DNA of 64,000 nt from Polyangiaceae bacterium. Its GTDB lineage: Bacteria; Myxococcota_A; Polyangia; Polyangiales; Polyangiaceae. Both the position numbers and the translations under genes were made by a program. The stretch covers positions 124,001 through 188,000 of the forward strand of contig JADJYE010000014.1 of assembly GCA_016719945.1 (NCBI GenBank). The letters are read 5' to 3'. The notes beneath the pieces were generated by a model that did not search any database, was not told where the DNA came from, and saw nothing but the letters and a program-made list of their open reading frames with translations. Below, piece by piece: positions 10,205 to 18,858 of the stretch (positions are counted from its first letter, which is position 1; every line of letters starts with the position of its first letter).

Positions 10205-10810
10205 ATGAAGGCGCGCTCGAAGATCCTCGCGGCGATCGATCTCGGCCCCGCCACGGACGCGGTCCTCGCTCGCGCGCTCGACGAAGCCGACGTCCGCGGA
10301 GGGGCGGAGCTGTACGTCCTGATGGTCGCGACCCCCACCACCTTGGGGATGGGCGTCGTCGCGCCGGCGATCGCGCCCACGTTTCGCCCCGACCTCGACC
10401 TGGACAAGCCTGTCGTCGAGGTGCACCGTGCGATCGGCGCCTTCCGAGAGGGTCGCCCCGATCACCCCCTGCCCCGGGTCGAGGTGCACGTGACGATGGG
10501 GCGCCCCGAGCAGGAGATCGTCTGGCTCGCAGCCCACCTGGGCGTCGATCTGCTGGTCGTTGGCAGCCACAACCGCCACGGGCTCAAGCGGGCCCTCTTG
10601 GGCTCCGTGTCGGAGAAGGTCGTGCGGAGCGCCGGTTGCCCGGTCCTCGTCGTCCGGGAGAAAGCCCATGACGTCGAGGGCGCCCTCGACGAGGCCCTGT
10701 GCCCCGATTGCCGCGAGACCCGGCTGTCCTCCGGTGGCGCCGAGCTGTGGTGTGGAGAGCATCGCGCGCGCCACCTGCGGGTGCTTCACGCCCCGACGTC
10801 TCCCACGTAG
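10205..10810 (+). CDS. universal stress protein with C-terminal zinc-ribbon-like tail
   Basis: A 201-residue protein. Residues 1-155 are a UspA fold beginning ILAAIDLGPATDAVLARAL and ending LVVGSHNRHGLKRALLGSV and CPVLVV. In the ATP-binding signature G-2x-G-9x-G(S/T) the second Gly is Asn (GSHN), so nucleotide binding may be altered. After the Usp domain is a 45-residue tail with CPDC and, 13 residues on, CGEH, which could hold a metal. The ATG at 10205 matches the usual Usp start; the open frame upstream is not Usp-like. The CBS gene follows 43 bases later on the same strand, so a shared stress or energy-sensing role is likely. Confidence 0.85.
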   Translation: MKARSKILAAIDLGPATDAVLARALDEADVRGGAELYVLMVATPTTLGMGVVAPAIAPTFRPDLDLDKPVVEVHRAIGAFREGRPDHPLPRVEVHVTMGRPEQEIVWLAAHLGVDLLVVGSHNRHGLKRALLGSVSEKVVRSAGCPVLVVREKAHDVEGALDEALCPDCRETRLSSGGAELWCGEHRARHLRVLHAPTSPT

Positions 10811-10853
10811 GGTTTGAGGTGGAGGAGGGCTCGCTTCTTGCGAGCGGCAGGGC

Positions 10854-11693
10854 ATGACCGAGGCAGCCGAGGCCGGCGAACCGACCGTCGACGACGTGAT
10901 GACCCGCCAGGTCACCGTCGCCCGCGACACCGACACGCTCGCGTTCGCGAGCCAGGTGCTGCTGTGGCGGGCGATACGGCACTTGCCCATCCTCGACCCC
11001 GAGGATCACCTGGTGGGGATCCTCAGCGATCGGGATGTCTTGCCGCACGTCCTCGAGGGGCCTGCGGGCGCGAGACCCGTCTCCGAATACATGAGCAGGA
11101 ACGTTCAGACGATCGCGCCCGGCGCCAAGCTCTCCGAGGCCGCGAGCCACCTGCAGGGCGCTCGCATCGACGCGCTCCCCGTGGTCGAGGGCGGCAGGGT
11201 CGTCGGGATCGTGACGACCTCCGACGTGCTCGCAGAGCGCGGCCGCTCGCTGCGCCGAGCGGCGCCCGTGACCAAGATGCGCGCGGGGGACGTCATGAGG
11301 CGACGCGTCCTCACCTCACACCCGACCGACTCCCTCGAGAGCGCGATTTATAAGTTGTTCGACGGGGACGTACGCCACCTGCCGGTGGTCGACGAAAACT
11401 TTCGCGTCGTCGGCATCTTGAGCGACCGCGACGTTCGCACTGCGGTCGGAGACCCTCACCGCTCCCTCGAGCAAGAGGGCGGCGTGGGCGGAGCGCTCGA
11501 AGAGCGGACTGTCGGCGACGTGATGACGAGGGACACCATCACGGTCGAGGCCTCGGCGAGCATCTTCACGGTCGCAGACCTGTTCGTCGACGAGCGCATC
11601 GGCGCGGTGCCCGTGGTGCGCGACGACGACACCCTGATCGGCATCATCTCTTATGTCGACGTCATCGCGCACTTCGTCGGGCGCCCGCGCTGA
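10854..11693 (+). CDS. four-CBS-domain protein
   Basis: A 279-residue protein made almost wholly of four CBS motifs, arranged as two Bateman modules. Each begins with a variant of VxDVMTRxxxTV and ends with GILSDRDV, GIVTTSDV, GILSDRDV or GIISYVDV. No catalytic or membrane domain is attached, so it is probably a stand-alone adenosine-nucleotide sensor. It directly follows the universal stress gene, a pairing often seen in stress or hypoxia regulons. The ATG at 10854 lies seven bases from a GAGCGGCAGGG purine-rich stretch. Confidence 0.88.
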   Translation: MTEAAEAGEPTVDDVMTRQVTVARDTDTLAFASQVLLWRAIRHLPILDPEDHLVGILSDRDVLPHVLEGPAGARPVSEYMSRNVQTIAPGAKLSEAASHLQGARIDALPVVEGGRVVGIVTTSDVLAERGRSLRRAAPVTKMRAGDVMRRRVLTSHPTDSLESAIYKLFDGDVRHLPVVDENFRVVGILSDRDVRTAVGDPHRSLEQEGGVGGALEERTVGDVMTRDTITVEASASIFTVADLFVDERIGAVPVVRDDDTLIGIISYVDVIAHFVGRPR

Positions 11694-11702
11694 CTCGCCG
11701 CG

Positions 11703-11726
11703 GCCCGCGCCCCTCTGGGCGCGGGC
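11703..11726. terminator. bidirectional hairpin between convergent genes
   Basis: A perfect 10-base inverted repeat (GCCCGCGCCC and GGGCGCGGGC) with a 4-base loop sits between the convergent CBS and phosphatase stops. It lacks a T-tract in either direction, so intrinsic termination is inferred only from position and stem strength. Confidence 0.45.
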
Positions 11727-11739
11727 TGTCGGCGCGCGG

Positions 11740-12966
11740 TCACTGCTCGATGACGAGCTGGTCGAACTCCTTGCCGGTCCCATCGATCGCGTGGAGGCTG
11801 AGCGTGTCCTCTTCGATGGTCACGTACACGAACTCGATGACCTCGACCGCGAGCGCGGTGAACTCGGAGGGCTGCACGGGGTACGTTCCGGCGCCGCCGC
11901 CGCCGCTCACGATGTAGCTCACGCCGTTGATCTCCTTGGTTCGCTCGTAGTGGTGGTCATGCCCGGAGAACACGAGTCGCACGCCATAGCGCTCGAACAG
12001 CGGCTGGAAGCGGTCCTGGACCTCCCCGTTCGAGCCATGGACGCCCGAAGAGTACGGCCCCTTGTGCAGGTAGACGATGTCCCACGCGGCGTTGCTGCTC
12101 CGCAGATCTCGCTCGAGCCAGGCGTCCTGCTCGTCCCCGAGCTGCTCGGTGTCGAGCCCGATGAAGTGCACGTCGCCGTAGTCGAAGGAGTACCAGCGCT
12201 CGTTGTTCGGCAGGTCGAAGAGGGCCCGGAACGGGGCGGCGTCGGGCGAGCGGTACTCGTGGTTCCCCGCGACCGGGAACACCGGCACGTAGCTCAACAG
12301 GGTGCCGTAGATGTCGAAGTACGTGGCGTCGAACTCAGCGAACGCGCCCGAGCCGTAGGCCATGTCGCCGACGTGCAGCATCAGGTCGAAGGGGTAGTCG
12401 TTGATGCGGTCCGCGAGCGCCACTTGGTCGGCGGTCGCGTCGCCCGAGTCGCCGAGCACGGCGAAGCTGACGGGCACGTCGGCCCCCAGCCTCGGGGCCG
12501 TCTTGAAGCCGACTCGCCCGAGCAGGGTGCCGCCCTTGGCGTCGAGGATCGAGTAGCAGTAGGTGGTCCCCGGCTTGAGGCCCTCGACCCGCGCGAGCAT
12601 GCGATCGGTGGCCGCCCCCTCGCTGGGCAGGTCGACCTTCGCCTGGGTCGTCTTGACGACCTTGCCTGCGGGCGTGGTGATCTGAAGCTGCGTGCCGCGC
12701 ATCGCGACTCCGGCCCACATGACGGTGGCGCCCTTCGGCGTGACGCGGTTCAGGTAGGGCAAGCGCGTGAGCTGCCGCGACGTCCGCGGATCTTGCTCGA
12801 GCGCGCCACACGCCGAGCTGAGCTCGGAGGTCGGGTCCCCGACCACGGCTTGGGGGTTCGAGACATCTCCTTCGATGGTTGCTTCGATGTTTCCTTGGTT
12901 GTTCGGTGTGCAGCCAAACGAGACCAGCGCGAGCACGGGCACCAGGGCCAGGGGGGTTTTGGACAT
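11740..12966 (-). CDS. purple acid phosphatase-like metallophosphoesterase lipoprotein
   Basis: A 408-residue lipoprotein (lipobox VSFGC, Cys about 19). Residues about 65-160 form an FN3-like N-terminal domain, as in plant-type purple acid phosphatases. The dimetal site follows: GDSGD near 170, GDMAYGSG near 200, GNHEY near 233, LHKGPYSSG near 295 and GHDHHYERT near 335. It should hydrolyse phosphomonoesters or diesters outside the cytoplasm. The start lies in an AT-rich divergent gap shared with the ABC exporter operon. Family assignment is firm; substrate unknown. Confidence 0.88.
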   Translation of the reverse strand: MSKTPLALVPVLALVSFGCTPNNQGNIEATIEGDVSNPQAVVGDPTSELSSACGALEQDPRTSRQLTRLPYLNRVTPKGATVMWAGVAMRGTQLQITTPAGKVVKTTQAKVDLPSEGAATDRMLARVEGLKPGTTYCYSILDAKGGTLLGRVGFKTAPRLGADVPVSFAVLGDSGDATADQVALADRINDYPFDLMLHVGDMAYGSGAFAEFDATYFDIYGTLLSYVPVFPVAGNHEYRSPDAAPFRALFDLPNNERWYSFDYGDVHFIGLDTEQLGDEQDAWLERDLRSSNAAWDIVYLHKGPYSSGVHGSNGEVQDRFQPLFERYGVRLVFSGHDHHYERTKEINGVSYIVSGGGGAGTYPVQPSEFTALAVEVIEFVYVTIEEDTLSLHAIDGTGKEFDQLVIEQ

Positions 12967-13070
12967 GACAGCAGTGTAAGTTGCACTCCTGTTTCCGTAA
13001 GTTCACGACCCGTTTCTTCTTTTCTTAATTATGACGTTCGCGTCAGATATTGCGTCCATGGAACGCCGCC
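12967..13070. promoter_or_regulatory. AT-rich divergent intergenic region
   Basis: This 104-base gap separates the divergent phosphatase and ABC exporter genes and is clearly richer in A/T than its surroundings (CTTCTTTTCTTAATTATGAC). It must contain promoters in one or both directions. I could not place -35/-10 pairs with confidence. Confidence 0.4.
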
Positions 13071-13775
13071 GTGACGGTCGTCCTCGAGGGCCGAGACCTG
13101 CGAAAGGTCTACCGAATGGGCGAGGTCGACGTGGAGGCGCTGGCCGGGGTGGACATCGCGCTCCACGAGGGCGAGCTCGTGGCGCTGCTCGGAGCGTCGG
13201 GTAGCGGGAAGTCGACGCTGCTCAACATCCTCGGGGCGCTCGACTACCCGACGAGCGGCGAGCTGTCGTATCGCGGGCAGAAGATCGAGGAGGGCGATGA
13301 CGCGCACCTCACGGCGTTCCGCCGCCGCCACATCGGGTTCGTGTTCCAGTTCTACAACCTCTTGCCGAGCCTCACCGCCTGGGAGAACGTCGCGCTGGCG
13401 ACGGAGATCGCGGACGACCCGATGGACGCCTCGGAGGCGCTCGAGCTGGTCGGCCTCGGCGACCGGGTGGACCATTTCCCGGCGCAGCTGTCAGGAGGTG
13501 AGCAGCAGCGTGTGGCGATCGCGCGCGCGGTCGCCAAGCGGCCCGACGTGCTCTTGTGCGACGAGCCGACCGGCGCGCTCGACGCGGCGACGGGCAAGCT
13601 CGTGCTCGAGGTGATCGAGCGAGTGAACCGCGAGGTCGGCACGACGACCGCGCTCATCACGCACAACCTCGCGATCGCCACCATCACCGATCGCGTCCTC
13701 ACCATGGCCGGCGGAAAGATCCGAGGCGAGACTCGGAACAGCGCGCGCGCCCACGCCAAGGACCTCTCCTGGTGA
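13071..13775 (+). CDS. ABC transporter ATP-binding protein (MacB/LolD type)
   Basis: A 234-residue ATPase with Walker A GASGSGKST, Q-loop FVFQFYNLLPSLTAWENV, signature LSGGEQQR, Walker B VLLCDEP and H-loop LITHN. This matches the LolD/MacB group that powers FtsX-type permeases. I chose GTG 13071 because the conserved fold starts right after it; a TTG at 13050 is also possible. It heads a three-gene operon, and its stop overlaps the permease GTG by four bases. It should energise export or envelope extraction from the cytoplasmic face of the inner membrane. Confidence 0.9.
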   Translation: MTVVLEGRDLRKVYRMGEVDVEALAGVDIALHEGELVALLGASGSGKSTLLNILGALDYPTSGELSYRGQKIEEGDDAHLTAFRRRHIGFVFQFYNLLPSLTAWENVALATEIADDPMDASEALELVGLGDRVDHFPAQLSGGEQQRVAIARAVAKRPDVLLCDEPTGALDAATGKLVLEVIERVNREVGTTTALITHNLAIATITDRVLTMAGGKIRGETRNSARAHAKDLSW

Positions 13776-16126
13776 GCCAGCTGCGACGCAAGCTCGCGCG
13801 AGACCTGTGGCGGATGCGCGGGCAGGTGCTGACCATCGCGCTGGTCGTGATGACGGGCGTCGCGAGCTGGGTCTCGACGCGAGCGACCTATGACTCGCTC
13901 GTCCTCGCGCGCGACGCGTACTACGAGCAGCAGCGCTTCGGCGACGTCTTCGCCGAGTGCCGGCACGCCCCCGCCTCGGTGATCGACCACCTGGAGCGCA
14001 TCCCTTCGGTGACCGGGGTCACGGCGACGGTCATCGAGCCCATCGTCTTTCAGACCGACGATCCCGTGCGGCCCACGGGCGTCGTGCTCGGGGTCGAGGT
14101 CAGCGCCCCGGTCAGCGTGAACGCGCCGCGAATCAAGTCCGGCCGCCTGCCAGCCGGGGGCGCGACGGACGAGGCGATGCTGCTCGAGTCGTTCGCCACC
14201 GCCCGAGGCGTGCGCCTCGGCGACGAGGTACGCTTCACGGTCCTGGGGGTGGAGCGCCGCGCGCGGGTGGTCGGCACCGCGGTCTCCCCTGAGTTCCTGT
14301 TCGCGCTGCAGGCGGGGGAGATGGCCGCAGACAGCCGCCAGTTCGGCGTGCTGTTCATGGACCTCGAGGCCGTCCGTACGCTCACCGCGCGCGGGGGTGC
14401 GATCAACCACGTCGCCCTCTCGATCGGCCCGGGGCAGAGCCCGAAGGTCGTCGCCGACGCGGTCGACGCGCTGCTGGCGCCGTGGGGCGGCGTGGGGGCG
14501 ACGCTGCGCGCAGATCAGCCTTCGAACCGAGTCCTCGACCAGGAGCTCGGCCAGCTCACCGGGATGGCGCTGATCGTCCCGGCGATCTTCCTCGCGGTCG
14601 CGGCGTTCCTGCTTCACACCGTGCTCGATCGCATGGTCGCCCTCGAGCGCGCCGAGATCGCGGCGCTGCGCGCGCTCGGCTTCTCGGGCCTGGAGATCGC
14701 GCGGCACTACCTCGAGCTGACGCTGGCGATCGCGGTGGTCGGCGCGATCTTCGGGGTCGGGCTCGGCGCTTGGCTGGGCTCGCTGATGATGGACCTCTAC
14801 GCGGACTACTTCCACTTCCCAGACCCCCCCTTCACGGTCCCGGCCAGCGTGGTGGCGGTGGGCGTCCTGGTCACGTTGGCGGCGGCGAGCGCCGGCGCGC
14901 TGTCCTCCGCGCTGCGCGTCGCGCGGCTCCCTCCCGCGGAGGCGATGAGACCGAAGGTCCCCACCTTCGTGAGGCGGAGCGCGCTCGAGCGGCTCGGCGT
15001 CTCCTTCGGCTCGCCCGCCGCTCGCCTGGTGGTGCGCGAGCTGTCGCGGCGGCCCGGGCGTGTGCTGCTCAGCGCCGTCGGGCTCTCGTTCGCGATCGCC
15101 ATCAACGTCATCGGGCGCTTCAACGGCGACGTGCTCGAGTCGTTCATGGTCGATCAGTTCAGCGGGGCGATGCGCGAGGACGTCTCGGTGACCCTGCGTC
15201 GCACGACCGACGCGGCCGGCCTCGCCACGATCGAGGCGATCCCTGGCGTGCTGCGGGCAGAGCCGCTGCGCGCCGCGCCGGTCGAGCTCGAGAGCGGGCG
15301 CGTCAAGCGCAAGCGCTCGCTGGTGGGCCACCCCGACGGCGCAGAGCTGCGGCGGCTCGTCGACCGTCACGGCGCGCCGGTCGCGATCCCCGAGCACGGC
15401 GTGGCGCTCGACGACACCACGGCGGAGGCGCTCGGGGTGGGCCCTGGAGACGTGATCACTCTGCGCTCGCTCGAGGGCCGTCGGCTCACCCGCAGGGTGC
15501 GGGTCGCGGCGGTGTTCGACGCGCTGACCGCGCTCGAGGTGCACGCGGACCTCGCCGAGGTCGAGCGGCTGACGGCAGAGCCTGGCATCAGCGCGGTGCT
15601 GCTCTCGGTCGAGCCTGGCCGCACCGCCGAGGTGCGCAGGCGCCTCTACCAGCTCCCCGAGGTGCTGGGGGTCAGCGAGCGCGCCGAGCTGATCGCGCGC
15701 TTCCTGGCGCTCACGGGGGCGACGATGACGACGATGGTCCTCATCTTGACGGCCTTCGCGGCCGTCATCGCGGTGGGGGTCGTCTACAACGACGCGCGCA
15801 TCACGCTGTCCGCGCAGGCGCGGGAGCTCGCAACGCTGCGCGTCCTCGGCTTCTCGCGCCGTGAGGTCTCTCGCCTGATCTTGGCGCAGATCGCGGTGGT
15901 CGTGGGGCTCGCGGTGGTCCCCGGCCTGCTCCTCGGCCGCGCCGGGGTGGAGCTCGTCGCCTCGAGCGTCGATCCCGAGCTCTACCGCTTCGCCGTCGTC
16001 GTCTCGCCAGCGACGTACCTCGCCTCCGTCGCCGTGGTCGTCGCGGCCGCGTCGGTCTCCGCGCTGATGGTGCGGCGGCGTATCGCTCACCTCGACCTCG
16101 TCGAGGTGCTCAAGACTCGGGACTGA
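13772..16126 (+). CDS. FtsX-like ABC transporter permease, two FtsX domains
   Basis: A 784-residue membrane protein. An N-terminal membrane segment (VLTIALVVMTGVASWV) is followed by a large periplasmic domain. Helices at about 260-390 form the first FtsX module (ALGFSGLEIARHYLELTL). A second copy with its own extracytoplasmic domain ends at the C-terminus (VLGFSRREVSRLILAQIAVVVGL). Both modules carry the coupling-helix phrase LRxLGFSxxE. The GTG start overlaps the ATPase stop. With the ATPase and the HlyD-like adaptor it forms a complete envelope exporter; cargo unknown. Confidence 0.88.
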   Translation: MSQLRRKLARDLWRMRGQVLTIALVVMTGVASWVSTRATYDSLVLARDAYYEQQRFGDVFAECRHAPASVIDHLERIPSVTGVTATVIEPIVFQTDDPVRPTGVVLGVEVSAPVSVNAPRIKSGRLPAGGATDEAMLLESFATARGVRLGDEVRFTVLGVERRARVVGTAVSPEFLFALQAGEMAADSRQFGVLFMDLEAVRTLTARGGAINHVALSIGPGQSPKVVADAVDALLAPWGGVGATLRADQPSNRVLDQELGQLTGMALIVPAIFLAVAAFLLHTVLDRMVALERAEIAALRALGFSGLEIARHYLELTLAIAVVGAIFGVGLGAWLGSLMMDLYADYFHFPDPPFTVPASVVAVGVLVTLAAASAGALSSALRVARLPPAEAMRPKVPTFVRRSALERLGVSFGSPAARLVVRELSRRPGRVLLSAVGLSFAIAINVIGRFNGDVLESFMVDQFSGAMREDVSVTLRRTTDAAGLATIEAIPGVLRAEPLRAAPVELESGRVKRKRSLVGHPDGAELRRLVDRHGAPVAIPEHGVALDDTTAEALGVGPGDVITLRSLEGRRLTRRVRVAAVFDALTALEVHADLAEVERLTAEPGISAVLLSVEPGRTAEVRRRLYQLPEVLGVSERAELIARFLALTGATMTTMVLILTAFAAVIAVGVVYNDARITLSAQARELATLRVLGFSRREVSRLILAQIAVVVGLAVVPGLLLGRAGVELVASSVDPELYRFAVVVSPATYLASVAVVVAAASVSALMVRRRIAHLDLVEVLKTRD

Positions 16127-16129
16127 TCC

Positions 16130-17395
16130 ATGACGAACCCCAACCCTTCCCATCCGCAAACTGCGCCGAAGAGGCGAGGCGCCCGGCGCCGCTGGCTCGC
16201 GCGCGGCGCAGGTTTGCTCGTCGCCCTGGGCGTCGTCGCCGGCGTCGTCTTCGCGATCGCGCCGCGACCGGTGCCTGTCGACGTCGTCGAGGCAGCGAAC
16301 GGTCCGCTCGCGATCACGGTGCAAGACGACGGCAAGACGCGCCTGCGCGATCGCACGATCGTGTCGACGCCCGTCGCGGGCCGGGTGTCCCGGGTGACGC
16401 TGCGCCCGGGTGACGAGATCCGCGAGGGGCAGATCATCACCCACGTGGTGCCACAGCTCCCGGCGCTGGTCGACGAGCGCTCGCTGGCCGAGGCCGAGGC
16501 CCGCGCTCAGGCGACCACGGCGAGCGTCGGCCAGGCGCGCGCGAACATCGATCGGGCCAAGACCGCCCTCGAGCTGGCGAAGACCGACGCGGCCCGAGCG
16601 AGGGAGCTGCACGCCGCCGGGGCGATCCCGAAGAGCGAGCTCGACCGGCAGGTCGCCGAAGAGCGCCTGCGCGCCGCCGATCTCTCGGCGGCGGAGTTCG
16701 GCCTGCTGGTCGCGCGCAACGAGGACAACCTCGCCAAGATCGTCCTCGGCAAAGGCCGGCCCGCGAAGGGCGCGAAGCCCGAGCCCGGTGCGTCCATCGA
16801 CATCCCGTCGCCGATCCGCGGTGTGGTGCTCCGAGTCCACCAGGAGAGCGACGCCGTCCTCGGGCCCGGCGCGCCGCTCGTCGAGCTCGGCGATCCGGGG
16901 AGCATGGAGGTCGTGGTCGACGTCCTCACGGCGGACGCCGTGCGGATCAAGCCGGGGCAGGCCGCGACCATCAGCGGGTGGGGGGGCGCGGACCTCCACG
17001 CGCACGTGCGACGGGTGGAGCCGGCCGCCATGACCAAGCTCTCGAGCCTCGGCGTCGAGGAGCAGCGGGTGAACGTGCTGCTCGATCTGCAAGACCCTCG
17101 CGAGCGCTGGCTCGCGCTCGGCGACGGCTTCCGCGTCGAGGCGTCGATCGTCGTGGACCAGCACGACGACGCGCTGCTCGTGCCGATCGGCGCGCTCTTC
17201 GCGCGCGACGGGGCTCGTCGCGTCTTCGTCGTCGGCGCTGACGGTCGCGCGAGCGAGCGCACCGTCTCGGTCGCCGCGCAGGGGCTCACTCAAGCCGTGA
17301 TCGCCGAGGGCCTCGCCGCTGGCGACAGGGTCGTTCTCCACCCTTCGGACCGGATCCAACCCGGCGTTCGCGTGGCTCCTCGCGCCCAACCCTGA
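16130..17395 (+). CDS. HlyD/RND-type periplasmic adaptor of the ABC exporter
   Basis: A 421-residue membrane-fusion protein. One N-terminal membrane anchor (about residues 24-43) is followed by a barrel-sandwich segment (VAGRVSRVTLRPGDEI). An alpha-hairpin with heptad-like Ala/Glu/Arg runs through about 110-210, then the second lipoyl half (SPIRGVVLRVHQESDAV) and a beta-barrel C-terminus. It begins three bases after the permease stop, so it is the third gene of the exporter operon and likely links it to an outer-membrane channel. No TolC-like gene is adjacent. Confidence 0.88.
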   Translation: MTNPNPSHPQTAPKRRGARRRWLARGAGLLVALGVVAGVVFAIAPRPVPVDVVEAANGPLAITVQDDGKTRLRDRTIVSTPVAGRVSRVTLRPGDEIREGQIITHVVPQLPALVDERSLAEAEARAQATTASVGQARANIDRAKTALELAKTDAARARELHAAGAIPKSELDRQVAEERLRAADLSAAEFGLLVARNEDNLAKIVLGKGRPAKGAKPEPGASIDIPSPIRGVVLRVHQESDAVLGPGAPLVELGDPGSMEVVVDVLTADAVRIKPGQAATISGWGGADLHAHVRRVEPAAMTKLSSLGVEEQRVNVLLDLQDPRERWLALGDGFRVEASIVVDQHDDALLVPIGALFARDGARRVFVVGADGRASERTVSVAAQGLTQAVIAEGLAAGDRVVLHPSDRIQPGVRVAPRAQP

Positions 17396-17413
17396 GCAGC
17401 GGCCTTGACACGA

Positions 17414-17445
17414 GTCACGTTGTGATACATGAATCACGACGTGAC
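17414..17445. promoter_or_regulatory. palindromic operator candidate over the RHH start codon
   Basis: GTCACGTTGTGAT (17414-17426) and ATCACGACGTGAC (17433-17445) form an inverted repeat with 12 of 13 pairs matching around a 6-base spacer. The spacer contains most of the ATG at 17429. A TTGACA hexamer lies at 17405-17410. The gene it overlaps encodes an RHH-like protein, a family that often binds palindromes in its own control region. Autoregulation is inferred. Confidence 0.5.
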
Positions 17446-17947
17446 ACATTCTAGTGACCCCGAAGCGCCCGAAGCTGCGGCGCCTGCGGCAGCGTCCGCC
17501 GGCGACGACGCAGAGCGCGCCGACCGCAAAGAGCGCGTCCTTCACACCCGCGTCCCAGCCGTGCTCGAGGCCGAGCTGAAGGCCGTGGCTCGGGCGCTCA
17601 GGGTCCCTGTGTCGAACCTGGTCCGCACGATCCTGGAGGACGCGGTCGCCATCGCCGACCGCGCCTCGAGCGAGGTCGGCGAGCGGCTCGAGGCGGCGGC
17701 GCGGTCGGTCGAGCAGGAGCGCGCGAGGCTGCGCGCCCGGGTCGAGCGCGCCGATCCGCTCGGGGACGTGCTCGCCTACCAGCCCGTGACCGTCGCCGCC
17801 CCGAACCGCTGCGCGCGGTGCGAGGCTCCCCTCGAGCCCGGCGACAGCGCGTCCCTCGCGATCCGTCAGAAGCCCGGGCCCGCGGCGTTCGTCTGCGCCG
17901 CGTGCCTCCCGAAGCCGAGCGGCAAGGGCCGCGGGAGCGCGCCGTGA
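17429..17947 (+). CDS. ribbon-helix-helix-like protein with C-terminal zinc ribbon
   Basis: A 172-residue protein. After an acidic, Ala-rich start, residues about 37-75 (LHTRVPAVLEAELKAVARAL, then VPVSNLVRTILEDA) fit an RHH/CopG-type DNA-binding fold. A helical Arg/Glu segment follows, then a zinc-ribbon-like pair, CARC near 127 and CAAC near 157. The ATG at 17429 has no Shine-Dalgarno and lies inside a palindrome; a GTG at 17441 is an alternative. The stop overlaps the GTG of the hydrolase gene. It is probably a transcriptional regulator of this small operon, as inferred from fold and site. Confidence 0.7.
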   Translation: MNHDVTHSSDPEAPEAAAPAAASAGDDAERADRKERVLHTRVPAVLEAELKAVARALRVPVSNLVRTILEDAVAIADRASSEVGERLEAAARSVEQERARLRARVERADPLGDVLAYQPVTVAAPNRCARCEAPLEPGDSASLAIRQKPGPAAFVCAACLPKPSGKGRGSAP

Positions 17948-18858
17948 GCCAAGCCTGGGCGAGGGCCGTGGGCGCGATCAACGGCGCCGTGGGGGACTAC
18001 CTCGCGCGCACGAACAACCCGCTCGCGACGACCGCGACGTTGGCGCGCGCCGGCAGGCGGCTCTCTGTCGAGCGGAGCGCGCTCGCCGCCGAATACCCGA
18101 GCGCCTCCCCCACGATCGTCGTCTTGCTCCACGGCCTCATGGGCTCCGAGCTCGACTTCTCAGGCGCGCGGGCGCTCGACGCGAGCGCCGACGCCCCCGA
18201 CGACTACGGCGCGATGCTCGAGCGTGACCTGCAGGCCTCGGCGGTCTACGTCCGCTACAACTCTGGCCTGCGCCTGGCCGAGAGCTCGCGCGCCGCCTCT
18301 TCGCTGCTGTCGAGCTTGATCGACGCGTGGCCCGTCGCGCCCGAGCGCATCATCCTGATCGGCCACAGCATGGGGGCGCTCGTCGCACGCGGCGCGTGCC
18401 ACCACGCGCGCGAGCAGGGCGCGCCGTGGGTGGATCGGGTGACGAACGCCATCTACCTGGGCGGCCCCCACCAAGGCGCGCCCCTCGAGCGCGCGGTGGC
18501 GTGGGCGAGCCGCTGGCTCGCCGTCGTTCCGGAGCCGACGACGCGGCTCATCGCTGACGTCGCGTCGGTCCGCAGCGAAGGGATCCGAGACCTCGGTCAG
18601 CCCGAGCTCCCCGGCCCGCTCGACCCGGCGATCCGCCACCTGTTCGTCGCCAGCACGCTCGCGAAGGCGCCGCTCGTGTCCGACCTGCTCGGGGACGTGC
18701 TCGTGCCGGTGCCGAGCGCGCTCGACGGCGCCCGCGGCGCGGTGCGCGCCCCGCACGTCGAGGTGAAGCTGTTCGACGGAATCTCCCACCTCGGCCTCGC
18801 GCACTCGCAGGCCGTCTACGACACCCTGAAGAACTTTCTCACGGAGGCATCGCCATGA
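17944..18858 (+). CDS. alpha/beta hydrolase, lipase-like
   Basis: A 304-residue hydrolase. The oxyanion region VVLLHGLMGSELDF is at about residues 59-72, the nucleophile elbow GHSMGA holds the Ser near 142, and a later DGISHLGL carries the likely catalytic His. The GGPHQGAP segment is typical of PGAP1/lipase-like enzymes. There is no signal peptide, so it is probably cytoplasmic. The GTG overlaps the previous stop and the TGA overlaps the next ATG, making a three-gene coupled operon with the RHH protein. Substrate unknown; an acyl ester is most likely. Confidence 0.82.
   Translation: MSQAWARAVGAINGAVGDYLARTNNPLATTATLARAGRRLSVERSALAAEYPSASPTIVVLLHGLMGSELDFSGARALDASADAPDDYGAMLERDLQASAVYVRYNSGLRLAESSRAASSLLSSLIDAWPVAPERIILIGHSMGALVARGACHHAREQGAPWVDRVTNAIYLGGPHQGAPLERAVAWASRWLAVVPEPTTRLIADVASVRSEGIRDLGQPELPGPLDPAIRHLFVASTLAKAPLVSDLLGDVLVPVPSALDGARGAVRAPHVEVKLFDGISHLGLAHSQAVYDTLKNFLTEASP

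Noticed and set aside
13071..17395. Naming the exporter MacAB
   Set aside because: MacB is one fused ATPase-permease and the permease here has two FtsX modules as a separate gene. Only the general MacB/LolD family is supported.
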